A DNA stretch of 64,000 nucleotides from Paratissierella segnis (GCF_014385195.1 NZ_JACRTG010000011.1:1-64000); one strand, 5' to 3'. Shown: positions 1-8,920, numbered from the stretch's first letter. Numbers and translations are program-made. The notes: a model not told the origin generated them from the letters alone.

Positions 1-105
1 CACATCTCTAAACATTTCCTTCATTGCATTCAGAATATCATCTGGGTTAGAAAAGCTTTGTTCCCTAACGTAATCTCTCAATAGCTCTTTTGAAACCTTT
101 GACAT
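1..105 (-). CDS. IS256-family transposase, N-terminal 35 residues (runs off window)
   Basis: The first 35 codons of a minus-strand gene that continues past the left edge. The product begins MSKVSKELLRDY and goes on to a stretch ending AMKEMFRDV, which resembles the start of mutator-type (IS256) transposases, where an acidic-aromatic run 'MKxMFKDVLQEMLEAE' follows. The ATG is preceded by a strong site (aggagg, 8 bases upstream). No catalytic DDE residues are in view because they lie further in. The ATG is about 90 bases from the element's presumed end, as expected for this family. The family call rests on a short stretch, but the inverted-repeat-like end beside it agrees. Confidence 0.7.
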   Translation of the reverse strand, partial: MSKVSKELLRDYVREQSFSNPDDILNAMKEMFRDV

Positions 106-200
106 AAAAATACTCCTCCTTGTAATTGGTATTTATCTATTCCAATTATTAACAAAGAAGAGTATTATTTATACAGTTTACACAAAATATTTTACAGGCT
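1..200 (-). mobile_element. One end of an IS256-type insertion sequence
   Basis: The transposase start and the roughly 95 bases upstream of it form the 5' end of the element. The outer edge, about 170-200, reads atacagtttacacaaaat and continues ttttacaggct. Its TTTACACAA core is typical of IS256-family terminal inverted repeats. The reading frame of the broken epimerase is recognisable from about 200 onward, so the junction is placed at roughly 197-201. The second inverted repeat and the 8-9 bp target duplication lie outside the window, so the exact boundary is uncertain. Confidence 0.6.
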
Positions 201-610
201 CGAAGCTAAGTGAATATTCATACAATTATCAAGTACCGCTTATAGTTGAAGCCACAAATCGCTATGAAACATCATTAGCTAATACTGTTGAAGAAGCTGT
301 TGAATTAATAAAGGGTTTAGATAGCCCATATCTTCGTGTCTTACCAGATACTTATCATATGAATATTGAGGAAATTAACTTTAGTGAAACCTTATTCAAA
401 TATTTTAATTATTTTGATTCATTGCATCTATCAGATAATAATCGTTTTTACCCAGGTTATGGTTCGATAGACTTTTACTCATTATTTAGATTTTTAAAAT
501 GCCTTAATTATAAAGGAACTTTTGCTATAGAGGGAAATATCAAAAATAACTTTGAATCAGATTTAAAAGTCTCCTTGGACATGATTAAGTCAATAGTGTC
601 AAGGCTTTAA
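200..610 (+). pseudogene. Sugar epimerase/isomerase (D-tagatose 3-epimerase-like TIM barrel), 3' fragment cut by the IS element
   Basis: An open frame runs from the IS junction to the TAA at 608-610 with no start codon before an internal ATG at 359. It encodes about 136 residues including VEATNRYETSL, then LDSPYLRVLPDTYHMNIEE, then RFYPGYGSIDF. These match the C-terminal half of xylose-isomerase-like barrels, especially tagatose/psicose 3-epimerases, where the NRYE glutamate and the D-x-(F/Y)-HM segment hold catalytic and metal ligands. Members are usually about 280-300 residues, so the first half is missing and was presumably separated by the insertion. ATG 359 would give only 83 residues lacking those ligands. 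Its C-terminal end and terminator are intact. Confidence 0.8.
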
Positions 611-636
611 TTAGTCTAATATTAACGAATGTAACA

Positions 637-690
637 TTGGATTCTTCTTTAAAAACATTTAGTCCCTAAAAGGAGAATCCAAGTTTTTTA
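637..690 (+). terminator. Rho-independent terminator after the epimerase fragment
   Basis: Perfect 9-bp arms, TTGGATTCT (637-645) and AGAATCCAA (674-682), are followed by a plus-strand T-run (gtttttta). It lies 27 bases after the stop codon of the broken epimerase gene. Confidence 0.75.
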
Positions 691-736
691 ATTAGACAAA
701 GACTTCTATCTAAATCTAATTAAAATACTTAAATAA

Positions 737-1417
737 CTATTTAAAGAATTTGCTATAATTATTTACTATGTTAGCGAGATTATCCATGCCTTCATATATA
801 TGGACATTATAATACTCTTTTAGTAAATCAAAGTCCTTATTTAAAAGAGCATCTTTAATCTTCACATGCTCTTCTTGTATTTTGAAAAGACCTTCTCTAG
901 ATTCTATATTGGATAATAGTCTCAATCTGTTATAGTGCGGATTCCCTTCTGAAAGCTTCTTCCATATATTTTCTTTATTAGTAAGGCTAAATAGCATTGA
1001 ATGAAATTCATTATCGGCTTCCAAAAATTTCTTTGCTTTATCATTTTTATCTATATCGCTATTCAGTATTTGTAATTGTTGCAATAATAGAACATTAAGT
1101 TTCACTTCCTGAGATTTAGTGATATGTTCCACATCCATCAATACAGCTAATTCCAATTTTTCCCTCATATACATTAAATCAGAGATTTCATCGATGTCTA
1201 TTAAGGTCACAAAACTCCCATATTTAGGTTTTATAAGCACTAAACCTTCACTTTCCAAACGATTGAATGCAGCTCTAACAGGAGTTCTAGACACATTAAA
1301 TCTCTTTGAAGTATCTACTTCAATAATTGATTGTCCGGGCAATAACTCCAAAAACATTATTTCTTCTTTTAATTGATTATAAACATATTCGCTTGCTGAA
1401 ATCTTTGCTGAAACCAA
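737..1417 (-). CDS. GntR-family transcriptional regulator, FadR/FCD subfamily
   Basis: A 226-residue DNA-binding regulator. An N-terminal winged helix (about residues 8-75, with FNVSRTPVRAAFNRLESEGLV) is followed by an all-helical FCD ligand-binding domain (about 85-215). FCD regulators such as UxuR and ExuR commonly sense sugar acids. The start is a TTG, 9 bases after AAAGGAG. It sits next to a hexuronate region (uxaC, then uxaB and uxaA further along), so control of uronate genes is a reasonable inference. The palindrome at 9004-9017 has the GTATAC core often bound by this subfamily. The effector is not known. It is 23 bases downstream of the thioesterase gene and may be read through from it. 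Confidence 0.85.
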   Translation of the reverse strand: MVSAKISASEYVYNQLKEEIMFLELLPGQSIIEVDTSKRFNVSRTPVRAAFNRLESEGLVLIKPKYGSFVTLIDIDEISDLMYMREKLELAVLMDVEHITKSQEVKLNVLLLQQLQILNSDIDKNDKAKKFLEADNEFHSMLFSLTNKENIWKKLSEGNPHYNRLRLLSNIESREGLFKIQEEHVKIKDALLNKDFDLLKEYYNVHIYEGMDNLANIVNNYSKFFK

Positions 1418-1440
1418 TTGAAAAGTCTCCTTTCATCTTT

Positions 1441-2190
1441 TCATCTTTTTTTCCATACAGTTCTACCATAGGTATTTACATCATTAGAATCAATTGTATT
1501 GATTTTATGCAAATAAATTCTTTTATCATCTCTAGTCATGCCTTCACTAATTGATGATTCTATTAAATCCCCTAATTTGATTTCTTTTTTGTATTGAATG
1601 TCAAATTCTGTAAGATAATAGTCATTATCGACCTCGTCGGGTATTACCTCCAACATCCAATTAAGGTATTTTACATTATTGACATGATTGTTGTAATCTA
1701 TATCTGTTTTTCTTACATGAAAATCTATGCTGGTTTCTGTCGCAAACTCAAAGTTAAAATTATAGAAGTCATATGGTGGTTGGTTTTCATCGACTATATT
1801 GTATGCTTTATAAAACTCCTTAGGAATTCTAATGGGCCTTTTTTTTACTATATCTAAGAAAATCCACAGTGTTGTTGCCTGACCTATTATACTTTTATCA
1901 GTATCATAAATTACGAACTCTCTTGTAGCATAGAATTTATCAAATCCAGTAGCCAATGTTTCTACAAATATTTTTTCTCTTACTTTGGGGTATCTATGTA
2001 AGCTTACGTTCCATCTGTTAAGCATCCAGCCATAATTTTTTTTACGTAATTCATCAACCCCAACTCCTAAATCATCACTATGAAAAGAAGAGGTTTCTTC
2101 CATATATGCTAACAATGAAGCCGGATATGCTGTTCCGTTTTTATCCGAATCATAATAAGGTACTGTAAATTCTTTTATATACTTTCTCAA
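1441..2190 (-). CDS. Acyl-ACP thioesterase
   Basis: A 249-residue double-hotdog protein of the bacterial FatA/FatB type, which hydrolyses acyl-ACP to release a free fatty acid. The first hotdog has the YDSDKNGTAYPASLLAYMEE segment, and the second has VRKTDIDYNNHVNNVKYLNWMLE, where the N-x-H-x-N-N pattern carries the expected catalytic Asn and His. Length is normal for bacterial members. The start is TTG behind GGAGGTG. It stands between the uxaC terminator and the GntR gene and has no fatty-acid neighbour, so it may set membrane fatty-acid composition on its own. Chain-length preference cannot be read from sequence. Confidence 0.87.
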   Translation of the reverse strand: MRKYIKEFTVPYYDSDKNGTAYPASLLAYMEETSSFHSDDLGVGVDELRKKNYGWMLNRWNVSLHRYPKVREKIFVETLATGFDKFYATREFVIYDTDKSIIGQATTLWIFLDIVKKRPIRIPKEFYKAYNIVDENQPPYDFYNFNFEFATETSIDFHVRKTDIDYNNHVNNVKYLNWMLEVIPDEVDNDYYLTEFDIQYKKEIKLGDLIESSISEGMTRDDKRIYLHKINTIDSNDVNTYGRTVWKKR

Positions 2191-2220
2191 ATAAATACAC
2201 CTCCATAAAATATTATAGCA

Positions 2221-2254
2221 TAAAAAAATCAGGAAAGGCTATGCCTTTCCCCCA
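2221..2254 (-). terminator. Terminator after uxaC
   Basis: Read on the minus strand, a GGGGAAAGGC / GCCTTTCC hairpin is followed by a run of seven T residues. It lies between the uxaC stop and the thioesterase start, and closes the 5169-2331 transcription unit. Confidence 0.75.
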
Positions 2255-2330
2255 TTATTTTTACAATCTATACTCAATAATTACAAATTATAATTCACAA
2301 TAGACCCTTAAATCTTCCTGCCGTATAAAC

Positions 2331-3737
2331 CTAAATTTCAACTCCAAAATAATCTCTTGCGTTATAAAAGCAAATTTCCTTAATCATTGTACCTAACAAT
2401 TCCATATCTCTTGGAATCTCTCCATCTTCTGCCCAAGAACCAACTAAATCACATAAAACACGTCTAAAATACTCGTGCCTTGTATAGGAAATAAAGCTCC
2501 TGGAATCTGTTACCATCCCTACAAATCTTCTTAATAGCCCTAGATTAGCAAGTGCTGTCATTTGCTCCTGCATGCCGTTCTTTTGATCATTAAACCACCA
2601 TCCTGAACCAAATTGTAATTTCCCCGGTATACCTCCACCTTGGAAGTTGCCAATAATTGTTCCTAATATATAGTTATCACTTGGATTCAAACAATATAAA
2701 ATTGTTTTTGGAAGTTCCTTTGATTTGTCCATTTCATTTAATAATTTTGCAAGTGATTCAGCTATATTTCCATCATTGATGGAATCATAACCTGTATCCG
2801 GTCCCAAGATATCAAGCATTCTAGAATTAGTATTCCTTAAAGCTCCTATATGAAGCTGCATTACCCAGCCTCGTTTGTTATACATCTTAGCTAAATTTAT
2901 CAAAGTTTTAGTTTTATATTTATCAATTTCTTTGTCGGTCAGAGCCATGCCTTCAATTGCTTTTAAAAATATTTCTTCTATTTCTTTATCACTAGATGGT
3001 TCATAGAATATCCTATCTATTCCATGGTCAGAAAGTCTGCATCCTTCCTTATGAAAATATTCTACTCTCTTATCCAATGCTTTTATAAAAGCATCATAGG
3101 AATCTATATTTATCCCGCTAATATCTGACAGGGATTTTGTCCAAGGTACAAAAGTATCATTTTCAATATTGATACCTTTATCCGGTCTTAGTGCCGGAAA
3201 AACCCTAACACCAAATTCTTTATCTTCTCTTATTTTCTTATGAAATTCAAGAGTATCTGTTGCATCGTCAGTAGTACAAAGAGCTCTTACATTAGATCTT
3301 TTTATAAGTCCTTTTGCAGTAAAATCTTTTTCTTTCAAAAGCGCATTTGCCCTTTCCCATATCTCATCTGCAGTATCTCCATTAATAATTAAATCAATAT
3401 TAAAAAATCTTTTTAATTCAAGATGCGACCATTGATAAAGCGGATTTCCTATACAATACGGAACAGTTTTTGCCCAAGCTTTGAATTTATCATAATCAGA
3501 AGCGTTACCAGTAATATATTCTTCATCTACTCCATTGCTTCTCATTACCCGCCATTTGTAGTGATCACCACCAAGCCATATTTCTGTAATGTTTTTAAAG
3601 CTCTTATCATTCGCAATTGCTTCAGGACTTAAATGGCAGTGAAAATCAAATATAGGCATGTCCTTTGCATAATTATAATATAATTCTACTGCTGTGTCAG
3701 TATGCAATAAAAAATTTTTATCTAAAAATTTTTTCAT
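2331..3737 (-). CDS. uxaC: Uronate isomerase (glucuronate/galacturonate isomerase)
   Basis: A 468-residue amidohydrolase-fold enzyme that interconverts D-glucuronate and D-fructuronate, and D-galacturonate and D-tagaturonate, the first cytoplasmic step of hexuronate breakdown. The metal-binding FDFHCHLSP (residues 30-38), the QLHIGALRNTNSRM segment and a late GMVTDSRSF stretch are all present. Length matches E. coli UxaC (about 470). The ATG follows GAAAGGAGC. It lies 40 bases after the TRAP binding-protein gene, and both appear to form a unit ending at the terminator at 2221. The next enzymes, uxaB and uxaA, lie in a separate operon near 11.7-14.6 kb. Confidence 0.97.
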   Translation of the reverse strand: MKKFLDKNFLLHTDTAVELYYNYAKDMPIFDFHCHLSPEAIANDKSFKNITEIWLGGDHYKWRVMRSNGVDEEYITGNASDYDKFKAWAKTVPYCIGNPLYQWSHLELKRFFNIDLIINGDTADEIWERANALLKEKDFTAKGLIKRSNVRALCTTDDATDTLEFHKKIREDKEFGVRVFPALRPDKGINIENDTFVPWTKSLSDISGINIDSYDAFIKALDKRVEYFHKEGCRLSDHGIDRIFYEPSSDKEIEEIFLKAIEGMALTDKEIDKYKTKTLINLAKMYNKRGWVMQLHIGALRNTNSRMLDILGPDTGYDSINDGNIAESLAKLLNEMDKSKELPKTILYCLNPSDNYILGTIIGNFQGGGIPGKLQFGSGWWFNDQKNGMQEQMTALANLGLLRRFVGMVTDSRSFISYTRHEYFRRVLCDLVGSWAEDGEIPRDMELLGTMIKEICFYNARDYFGVEI

Positions 3738-3777
3738 TTTAGTGCTCCTTTCTGAATTTATAGTAAATACATGAAAA

Positions 3778-4785
3778 TTACTCAGTATTTGTAATTTGCT
3801 CTATTATATCTTCATGTGACTTAAAAGATTCATATATTGGTAATGCTCTTGACTTAAATTGCTCTCGCTCTTCAGCTGTTAACACAGTAATTATGCTTCC
3901 ATTTTCTATGGCAATTTCACGAGCCTTTTCTTCCTCCTTGACCATTTCCTCTCTTTGATATAAAGCAGCTTCTTTAGCACATTCTTCAATGATTTGCTGT
4001 TGTTCTTCAGTTAACCTGTCATATGTTATTTTATTTATTATTACCAATTCTGGTATGCGGATATGTTCACCTATAGTAATATATTTAGCGACCATATTAT
4101 GTGATGTGGATACATAGCTTGGCCAATTATTCTCAGCACCATCAATTATTCCGGTCTGAATAGCACCAAAGACTTCGCTAAATACCAATGGAACCGGTGT
4201 AGCACCTATATTCCTAACAAAATCTTTCATCAAATCCATTTCCTGAACCCTTATCCTTAAGTATTTCATATCATCAGGAACTCTGATTTCCTTAATGGAA
4301 TTATAAAAATTTCTAGCACCTGCATCATACCATGCTAACCCGTACATTTGATTTGAAATTAGAGAATGACGAAAATCATCTCCCAAAGGTCCTTCCAATA
4401 CCTTGAACATATGATCTTTGTCTCTGTATAGATATGGTAATGCCAGCACTCCGAAACTTTCATCAATTGTTACTAAAGGAGCTATACTTACCCTTGCCAT
4501 ATCTATAACTCCAAATTTTACCTGTTCTATTACCGACTCTTCATCTCCGAGTTTCCCCTCAGGATAAACAATAATTTTTATGTTTTCTTCAGTTCTCTCA
4601 TATACTAAGTTAGCAAACAATCTATCTGCTCTAACTGTTGGATAATCCTTCACATGGTTTTCAGCAAGTCGAAGTATAACTTGACCTTCATGTGTATTTA
4701 TATCTTTCTTTTGAAAAGCACACCCATTAAGTAAAATACAGAATACAAACAAAATTATTAATATATTGGATAGTTTAAACGTCAT
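3778..4785 (-). CDS. TRAP transporter solute-binding lipoprotein (DctP family), orphan
   Basis: A 335-residue extracytoplasmic binding protein. A hydrophobic signal ends in a lipobox, LLNGC, with the lipidated Cys at residue 22. The body has DctP-family marks: the LRIRVQEM segment with the conserved substrate-carboxylate Arg, then GAIQTGIIDGAENNWPSYVS. TRAP systems carry acids, including uronates, using a small (DctQ) and a large (DctM) membrane subunit. Neither membrane subunit is encoded nearby, so it must pair with a distant one or serve another role such as sensing. It is 12 bases after a small unknown gene and 40 bases before uxaC, which suggests a hexuronate ligand. Confidence 0.9.
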   Translation of the reverse strand: MTFKLSNILIILFVFCILLNGCAFQKKDINTHEGQVILRLAENHVKDYPTVRADRLFANLVYERTEENIKIIVYPEGKLGDEESVIEQVKFGVIDMARVSIAPLVTIDESFGVLALPYLYRDKDHMFKVLEGPLGDDFRHSLISNQMYGLAWYDAGARNFYNSIKEIRVPDDMKYLRIRVQEMDLMKDFVRNIGATPVPLVFSEVFGAIQTGIIDGAENNWPSYVSTSHNMVAKYITIGEHIRIPELVIINKITYDRLTEEQQQIIEECAKEAALYQREEMVKEEEKAREIAIENGSIITVLTAEEREQFKSRALPIYESFKSHEDIIEQITNTE

Positions 4786-4797
4786 AGCTACATCTTC

Positions 4798-5169
4798 CTA
4801 TCTATGAGAAACATTCTTTACCTCTTCTGCAGAAGGATATTCCAAACTTTCGTCTACAGATAAGTCTGCTTTTAACAATGTAATCATTTTATTTTGTAAG
4901 TCCGGAGTGATTTTGATTATTTTTTTCTTTGATACTTTTTTAAAAGCAGACTCATAATCAAGTCTACCTTCATCTATTACACGCTCCTTTACCAATATAT
5001 AATGCATCAATAAATATTGTAGATCCTCATTTGGAAACAATTCAGATAAAATTGAAGATACCTTTTTTTTCTGCTCAGCACCATATGGAAATATCCTTTT
5101 GGAATAGTCATTATATTTTTTATTTCTTTCTTCTTTGCTGATAAATAGACCTTCAAACATATTAGACAA
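4798..5169 (-). CDS. Hypothetical protein of about 123 residues
   Basis: I do not recognise this protein. It is hydrophilic, lysine- and glutamate-rich and probably helical, with no signal, membrane segment or cysteine motif. A longer frame begins at 5199, but GAGGTGATTTA sits just before a TTG at 5169, so that start is preferred; an ATG at 5160 is the alternative. It heads the unit with the DctP-type binding protein (12 bases apart) and uxaC. Its size and charge would fit a small cytoplasmic partner or regulator, but nothing in the sequence fixes a function. Confidence 0.6.
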   Translation of the reverse strand: MSNMFEGLFISKEERNKKYNDYSKRIFPYGAEQKKKVSSILSELFPNEDLQYLLMHYILVKERVIDEGRLDYESAFKKVSKKKIIKITPDLQNKMITLLKADLSVDESLEYPSAEEVKNVSHR

Positions 5170-5251
5170 ATAAATCACCTCATATCTTAAATATATCATT
5201 CATTATATCAAATCAAGTTTAATATAATCAAATTATATCCTAAAATATGTA

Positions 5252-5280
5252 TAAATCCCCTGAAAATTTCAAGAGATTTA
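5252..5280 (-). terminator. Possible terminator after the first sugar-binding protein gene
   Basis: Arms TAAATC (5252-5257) and GATTTA (5275-5280) enclose TGAAA / TTTCA, just beyond the stop at 5291. The T-run is weak, so it may be only a partial terminator. Confidence 0.45.
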
Positions 5281-5290
5281 TTTTTATATA

Positions 5291-6313
5291 CTAGTTTCCT
5301 GTTGGATCAATAATTTGTTTTACTTCATCGCTATCAATGTTATCTTTGTCGACTACCATTACTCCTGTGTCAATCATTTTTTCAGATGGAGTCTTCCCTT
5401 CTGATAATTCTATACCTGCTTTTACTCCTTCATATCCCATTAAGTATTGTTTTTGTACTATTGTTACTACTTCAAATTCTCCTCCTCTTATCATTTCTTC
5501 TATTTCTTCTGAGAAGTCAAATCCTACCATCGCTAAGTCTTTTCTGTTTGATTCTTTTAGTCCTATTACAAATCCTACTGTACTTCCATTGTTTGGTCCA
5601 AATACTCCTTTTAGGTCCGGATATGTGGTTAGAAAGTCTTGTGTAAATCCTACTGCTTTTGAGATGTCTCCATCATTTACCTTTACATCGTTATTTAACA
5701 CTTCCCAACTCTCTGGTGCATTTGCATCCCAGTATTCATTGAATCCTTTTAGTCTATCTATAATGGTTTGCGATCCACTGCTTCCGATTTGTATTGCTAT
5801 TTGTGCTTTTTCGTCTTCTTTTACCCCTGCTTTTTTAAGTCTTTCTATCATTTCTTCAGCTGCCATTTTCCCGGCTTCTACATTGTTTGTCATATATGCT
5901 ACATTGTAGTCATCTGTGTTTATCATAGTATCTACTATTACTATTGGAGTGCCTGATTTAAATGCATCTGATACTGGGTTTGCCAAAGCTGTTGAATCTG
6001 TTGGTCCTATTACAATTGCATCTGCCTTAGCTGATACTGCATCTTGCAATTGTTGTACTTGTTTTTCTATTTCTGCTTCATTTGCTAAACCTGTTACTAC
6101 TAATTTTATTCCCAATTCTTCTGCAGCATCTTTAGCACCTTGCTCTACTACTGACCAATATTGATTTCCTAAAATCTTTGTTAAGAAATACACTGTCTTT
6201 TGACTAGCTTCTCCATCTGCGTTTGAAGGAGTATCAGCATCATTATCGCCTCCACATGCCACCAAACTAACTGACATAGCTAATACTAAAATCAATACTA
6301 ATAATTTCTTCAT
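5291..6313 (-). CDS. Sugar ABC transporter substrate-binding lipoprotein (ribose type)
   Basis: A 340-residue binding protein of the Peripla_BP_4/RbsB class. The signal ends in SLVAC with the lipid Cys at residue 20, followed by an acidic low-complexity linker. The mature part carries the NQYWSVVEQGAKDAAEELGI opening, the ADAIVIGPTDSTAL segment and a hinge region with GVFGPNNGSTVGFV. It is the last gene of a transporter operon (ATPase, permease, binding protein) downstream of a YesM/YesN-type two-component pair. The ligand cannot be read from sequence. Uronate genes on both sides, and a candidate GntR operator before the ATPase gene, make a uronate or related sugar plausible. Confidence 0.93.
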   Translation of the reverse strand: MKKLLVLILVLAMSVSLVACGGDNDADTPSNADGEASQKTVYFLTKILGNQYWSVVEQGAKDAAEELGIKLVVTGLANEAEIEKQVQQLQDAVSAKADAIVIGPTDSTALANPVSDAFKSGTPIVIVDTMINTDDYNVAYMTNNVEAGKMAAEEMIERLKKAGVKEDEKAQIAIQIGSSGSQTIIDRLKGFNEYWDANAPESWEVLNNDVKVNDGDISKAVGFTQDFLTTYPDLKGVFGPNNGSTVGFVIGLKESNRKDLAMVGFDFSEEIEEMIRGGEFEVVTIVQKQYLMGYEGVKAGIELSEGKTPSEKMIDTGVMVVDKDNIDSDEVKQIIDPTGN

Positions 6314-6368
6314 TTCAGTACCTCTCCTTTAATTAATATTTTTATGATTAAGCTTTATTGCTTAAATC

Positions 6369-7379
6369 CTATTTGTTTTTCATATTACGTCTTGCTTCCA
6401 TAGCTACTGCGCCAACCAGAATGATACCTACTACTACTTGCTGCCAAAATGAGCTTACACCCATTAGGTTTAATCCATTTCTCATTATTCCCATCATTAG
6501 TGCTCCTATAATTGTGTTCCCAATGCTGCCCTCGCCGCCATTGATAGACACTCCTCCTAGCACTGATGCTGCTATTGCCTCAAGTTCGTATCCTTGACCC
6601 GCCATTGGCTGAGCACTGGATATACGCGATGTAACCAAGATCCCGCAAATCGCTGCTGAGAACCCACTTACACAGTATGCAAACATACGAGTTCCTACTG
6701 CATTGATTCCTGATAATTTAGCTGCTTCTAGGTTGCTTCCACAGGCATATATTTGTCTACCTATTCTTGTTTTAGATAGTACTACGAATAATATTAGACC
6801 ATAAACTAAAGTTATGATTACGCTATATGGCAGCCCACTAGACATACGCCCTCCACCGAGTACATAAAATGCTTTCTGCACGCTTTCACTTGGGATAGTA
6901 TTTGTATATATTGGTTTACCATCTACCAGTACATTCGCCAGCCCCCTAAATATCCATTGAGTTCCTAATGTTGCCACAAATGGCACCACCCCTAATACCT
7001 CTATGGAAAATCCATTAAAAATCCCCATAAGTATCCCAAATATTAATGCTGTAAGTATGCTAAATACCAGCGGTACACCCCTTATAAGTAATGTTGTTAC
7101 AATAATTCCTGATAATGCCATTGATGAACCTGCACTAAGATCCGTCCCTCCGCAAACTAAGCAAAATGTCAGTCCAAATCCTATAATGGAATATGTTACT
7201 ACTTGTTGTGCTATGTTAATAAGATTGCTGCGAGCCAAGAATAATTTTGGCTTCAATAATGCGAATACAGTAAAAAGTAAAACTAAAGCTGCACCGGATA
7301 GCATTGCCTTTTTTGCACTTGTTCCTAATTTATGGCTTATATCCTCTTTGGGTTTTAATTTGTTCACTGTGTCAGTCAC
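6369..7379 (-). CDS. Sugar ABC transporter permease (RbsC type)
   Basis: A membrane subunit with about 8-10 hydrophobic segments and the family signature LEAAKLSGINAVGTRMFAY, which is the cytoplasmic loop that contacts the ATPase. Other family marks are the GGTDLSAGSSMAL loop and GGVSINGGEGSIGNT near the end. A frame opens at 7415 overlapping the ATPase gene, but GAGGAGGGT followed by GTG at 7379 is the better start and leaves a 17-base gap, giving about 336 residues. It works with the ATPase upstream and the binding protein downstream. Confidence 0.93.
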   Translation of the reverse strand: MTDTVNKLKPKEDISHKLGTSAKKAMLSGAALVLLFTVFALLKPKLFLARSNLINIAQQVVTYSIIGFGLTFCLVCGGTDLSAGSSMALSGIIVTTLLIRGVPLVFSILTALIFGILMGIFNGFSIEVLGVVPFVATLGTQWIFRGLANVLVDGKPIYTNTIPSESVQKAFYVLGGGRMSSGLPYSVIITLVYGLILFVVLSKTRIGRQIYACGSNLEAAKLSGINAVGTRMFAYCVSGFSAAICGILVTSRISSAQPMAGQGYELEAIAASVLGGVSINGGEGSIGNTIIGALMMGIMRNGLNLMGVSSFWQQVVVGIILVGAVAMEARRNMKNK

Positions 7380-7396
7380 TTTTTTACCCTCCTCTT

Positions 7397-8920
7397 TTAA
7401 AAAATGTTCTCCCATTGCGCTTTTTTCTTCATTTTGTTATATCCTGCTGCTAAATATAATATTTCTTCCTGAGTTGTTTTTTTTACGTCTAATTCTCCGT
7501 TTATCGTACCTTCGTGAATTACTAATATCCTATCGCTCATGCCTAGTATTTCAGGTAAATCTGAGGATATCATTATAATGGATACACCTTGATCACTTAA
7601 TCTGTTTAATAATTCATATACTTCAAATTTTGCACCTACGTCTATTCCTCTGGTTGGTTCATCTACTATTAATAGCTTTGCATCATTACACAACCATTTT
7701 GCCAATACTATCTTTTGTTGATTTCCTCCGCTTAAATAGCGAACCTTTTGCCTAAGAGAGGGTGTCTTGATTTTAAGCAAACCCTTATATTCTTGTGCGT
7801 TTCTTTTTCCTTCTTTATCATCTATAAATCCATATCTGGATATATGTCTTAAATGCGCCATGTTAGTGTTGTATTGAACATCTAAATCCAATGCCAATCC
7901 ATCAAATTTTCTATCCTCTGTTACATAGCCTATTCCATTTGCAATTGCTTGTCCCGGATTATTCACTGTAATTGACTTTCCATCCATGTATAGTTCTTTT
8001 GAATCCGCTTTATCTGCTCCAAATATAAGCCTTGCCAACTCTGTACGTCCTGAACCCATTAGTCCGGCTATTCCAAGAATCTCTCCTTTTCTCACTTCAA
8101 TTTTTTCTACGTTTACTATACCTTTTCTACTTAAATTTTTAGCTTCAAAACATACTTCTCCTATATTTCGAATCTTTTTGGGATATTTATCCTCTAGTGG
8201 TCTTCCTACTATCATATTTACTAGTTCATCTACTGTTATATCCTTGTAATTTCTAGTTCCTATATATTGCCCATCTCTTAACACCGTTACTCTTTCACAT
8301 ATCTCCTCTAATTCTTCAATACGATGGGAAATATATACCATCCCAACGCCTTTCTTTTGTAAATTTCTAATGATGTCAAAAAGTTGTTCGATTTCTTTCT
8401 CTGTTAATGCTGCTGTAGGTTCATCTAATACCAATATCCTTGATTTTTGGGAAATCGCTTTAGCAATCTCCACCATTTGTTGTTTGGCTACACTTAAATT
8501 GCTAACTATTTCATGAGTACTTATATTTATGCCTAAATCATCCAGAACGCTCTTTGCATCTTCGTGCATCTTTTTATCACTTATCAGATATCTTTTTAAT
8601 GGAGGACGCCCCAAGTATATATTGTTTGCTACTGTCAAATGCGGACATAGATTTAATTCCTGAAAGATGATAGCAATACCCAATTCCTGTGCTTTAGCTA
8701 CAGAATTGATATTTACTTCTTCTCCTTCAATGAAAATACTCCCGGAATCTTCCTTATATACACCTGACATTATCTTCATCAGAGTAGATTTTCCTGCCCC
8801 ATTTTCACCTACAAGCCCATGAACCTCTCCCTTGTTTACAGAAAACGATACATCGTCTAAAGCTTTAACTCCAGGAAAGTTCTTACATATTCCCTCCATT
8901 CGAAACAATTCTTCTGACAT
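7397..8920 (-). CDS. Sugar ABC transporter ATPase, duplicated (RbsA/MglA type)
   Basis: A 507-residue tandem ATPase that powers the importer. The N-half has Walker A GENGAGKST (residues 38-46), signature LSVAKQQ and Walker B ILVLDEPTAAL. The C-half has the usual altered Walker A of this class (GLMGSGRTE), an intact LSGGNQQK signature and LLIVDEPTRGID. Both halves look functional for an RbsA-type protein. The ATG follows AGAGGTG. It is first in the transporter operon, and the 259-base gap upstream holds a perfect palindrome (9004-9017) likely to control it. Confidence 0.95.
   Translation of the reverse strand: MSEELFRMEGICKNFPGVKALDDVSFSVNKGEVHGLVGENGAGKSTLMKIMSGVYKEDSGSIFIEGEEVNINSVAKAQELGIAIIFQELNLCPHLTVANNIYLGRPPLKRYLISDKKMHEDAKSVLDDLGINISTHEIVSNLSVAKQQMVEIAKAISQKSRILVLDEPTAALTEKEIEQLFDIIRNLQKKGVGMVYISHRIEELEEICERVTVLRDGQYIGTRNYKDITVDELVNMIVGRPLEDKYPKKIRNIGEVCFEAKNLSRKGIVNVEKIEVRKGEILGIAGLMGSGRTELARLIFGADKADSKELYMDGKSITVNNPGQAIANGIGYVTEDRKFDGLALDLDVQYNTNMAHLRHISRYGFIDDKEGKRNAQEYKGLLKIKTPSLRQKVRYLSGGNQQKIVLAKWLCNDAKLLIVDEPTRGIDVGAKFEVYELLNRLSDQGVSIIMISSDLPEILGMSDRILVIHEGTINGELDVKKTTQEEILYLAAGYNKMKKKAQWENIF

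Noticed and set aside
5337..5909. A 190-residue plus-strand frame opposite the first sugar-binding protein.
   Set aside because: It is Ser/Pro/Phe-rich antisense sequence of a clear lipoprotein gene with no ribosome site of its own; a shadow.
7003..7578. A 191-residue plus-strand frame across the permease/ATPase junction.
   Set aside because: It is antisense to two well-defined transporter genes.
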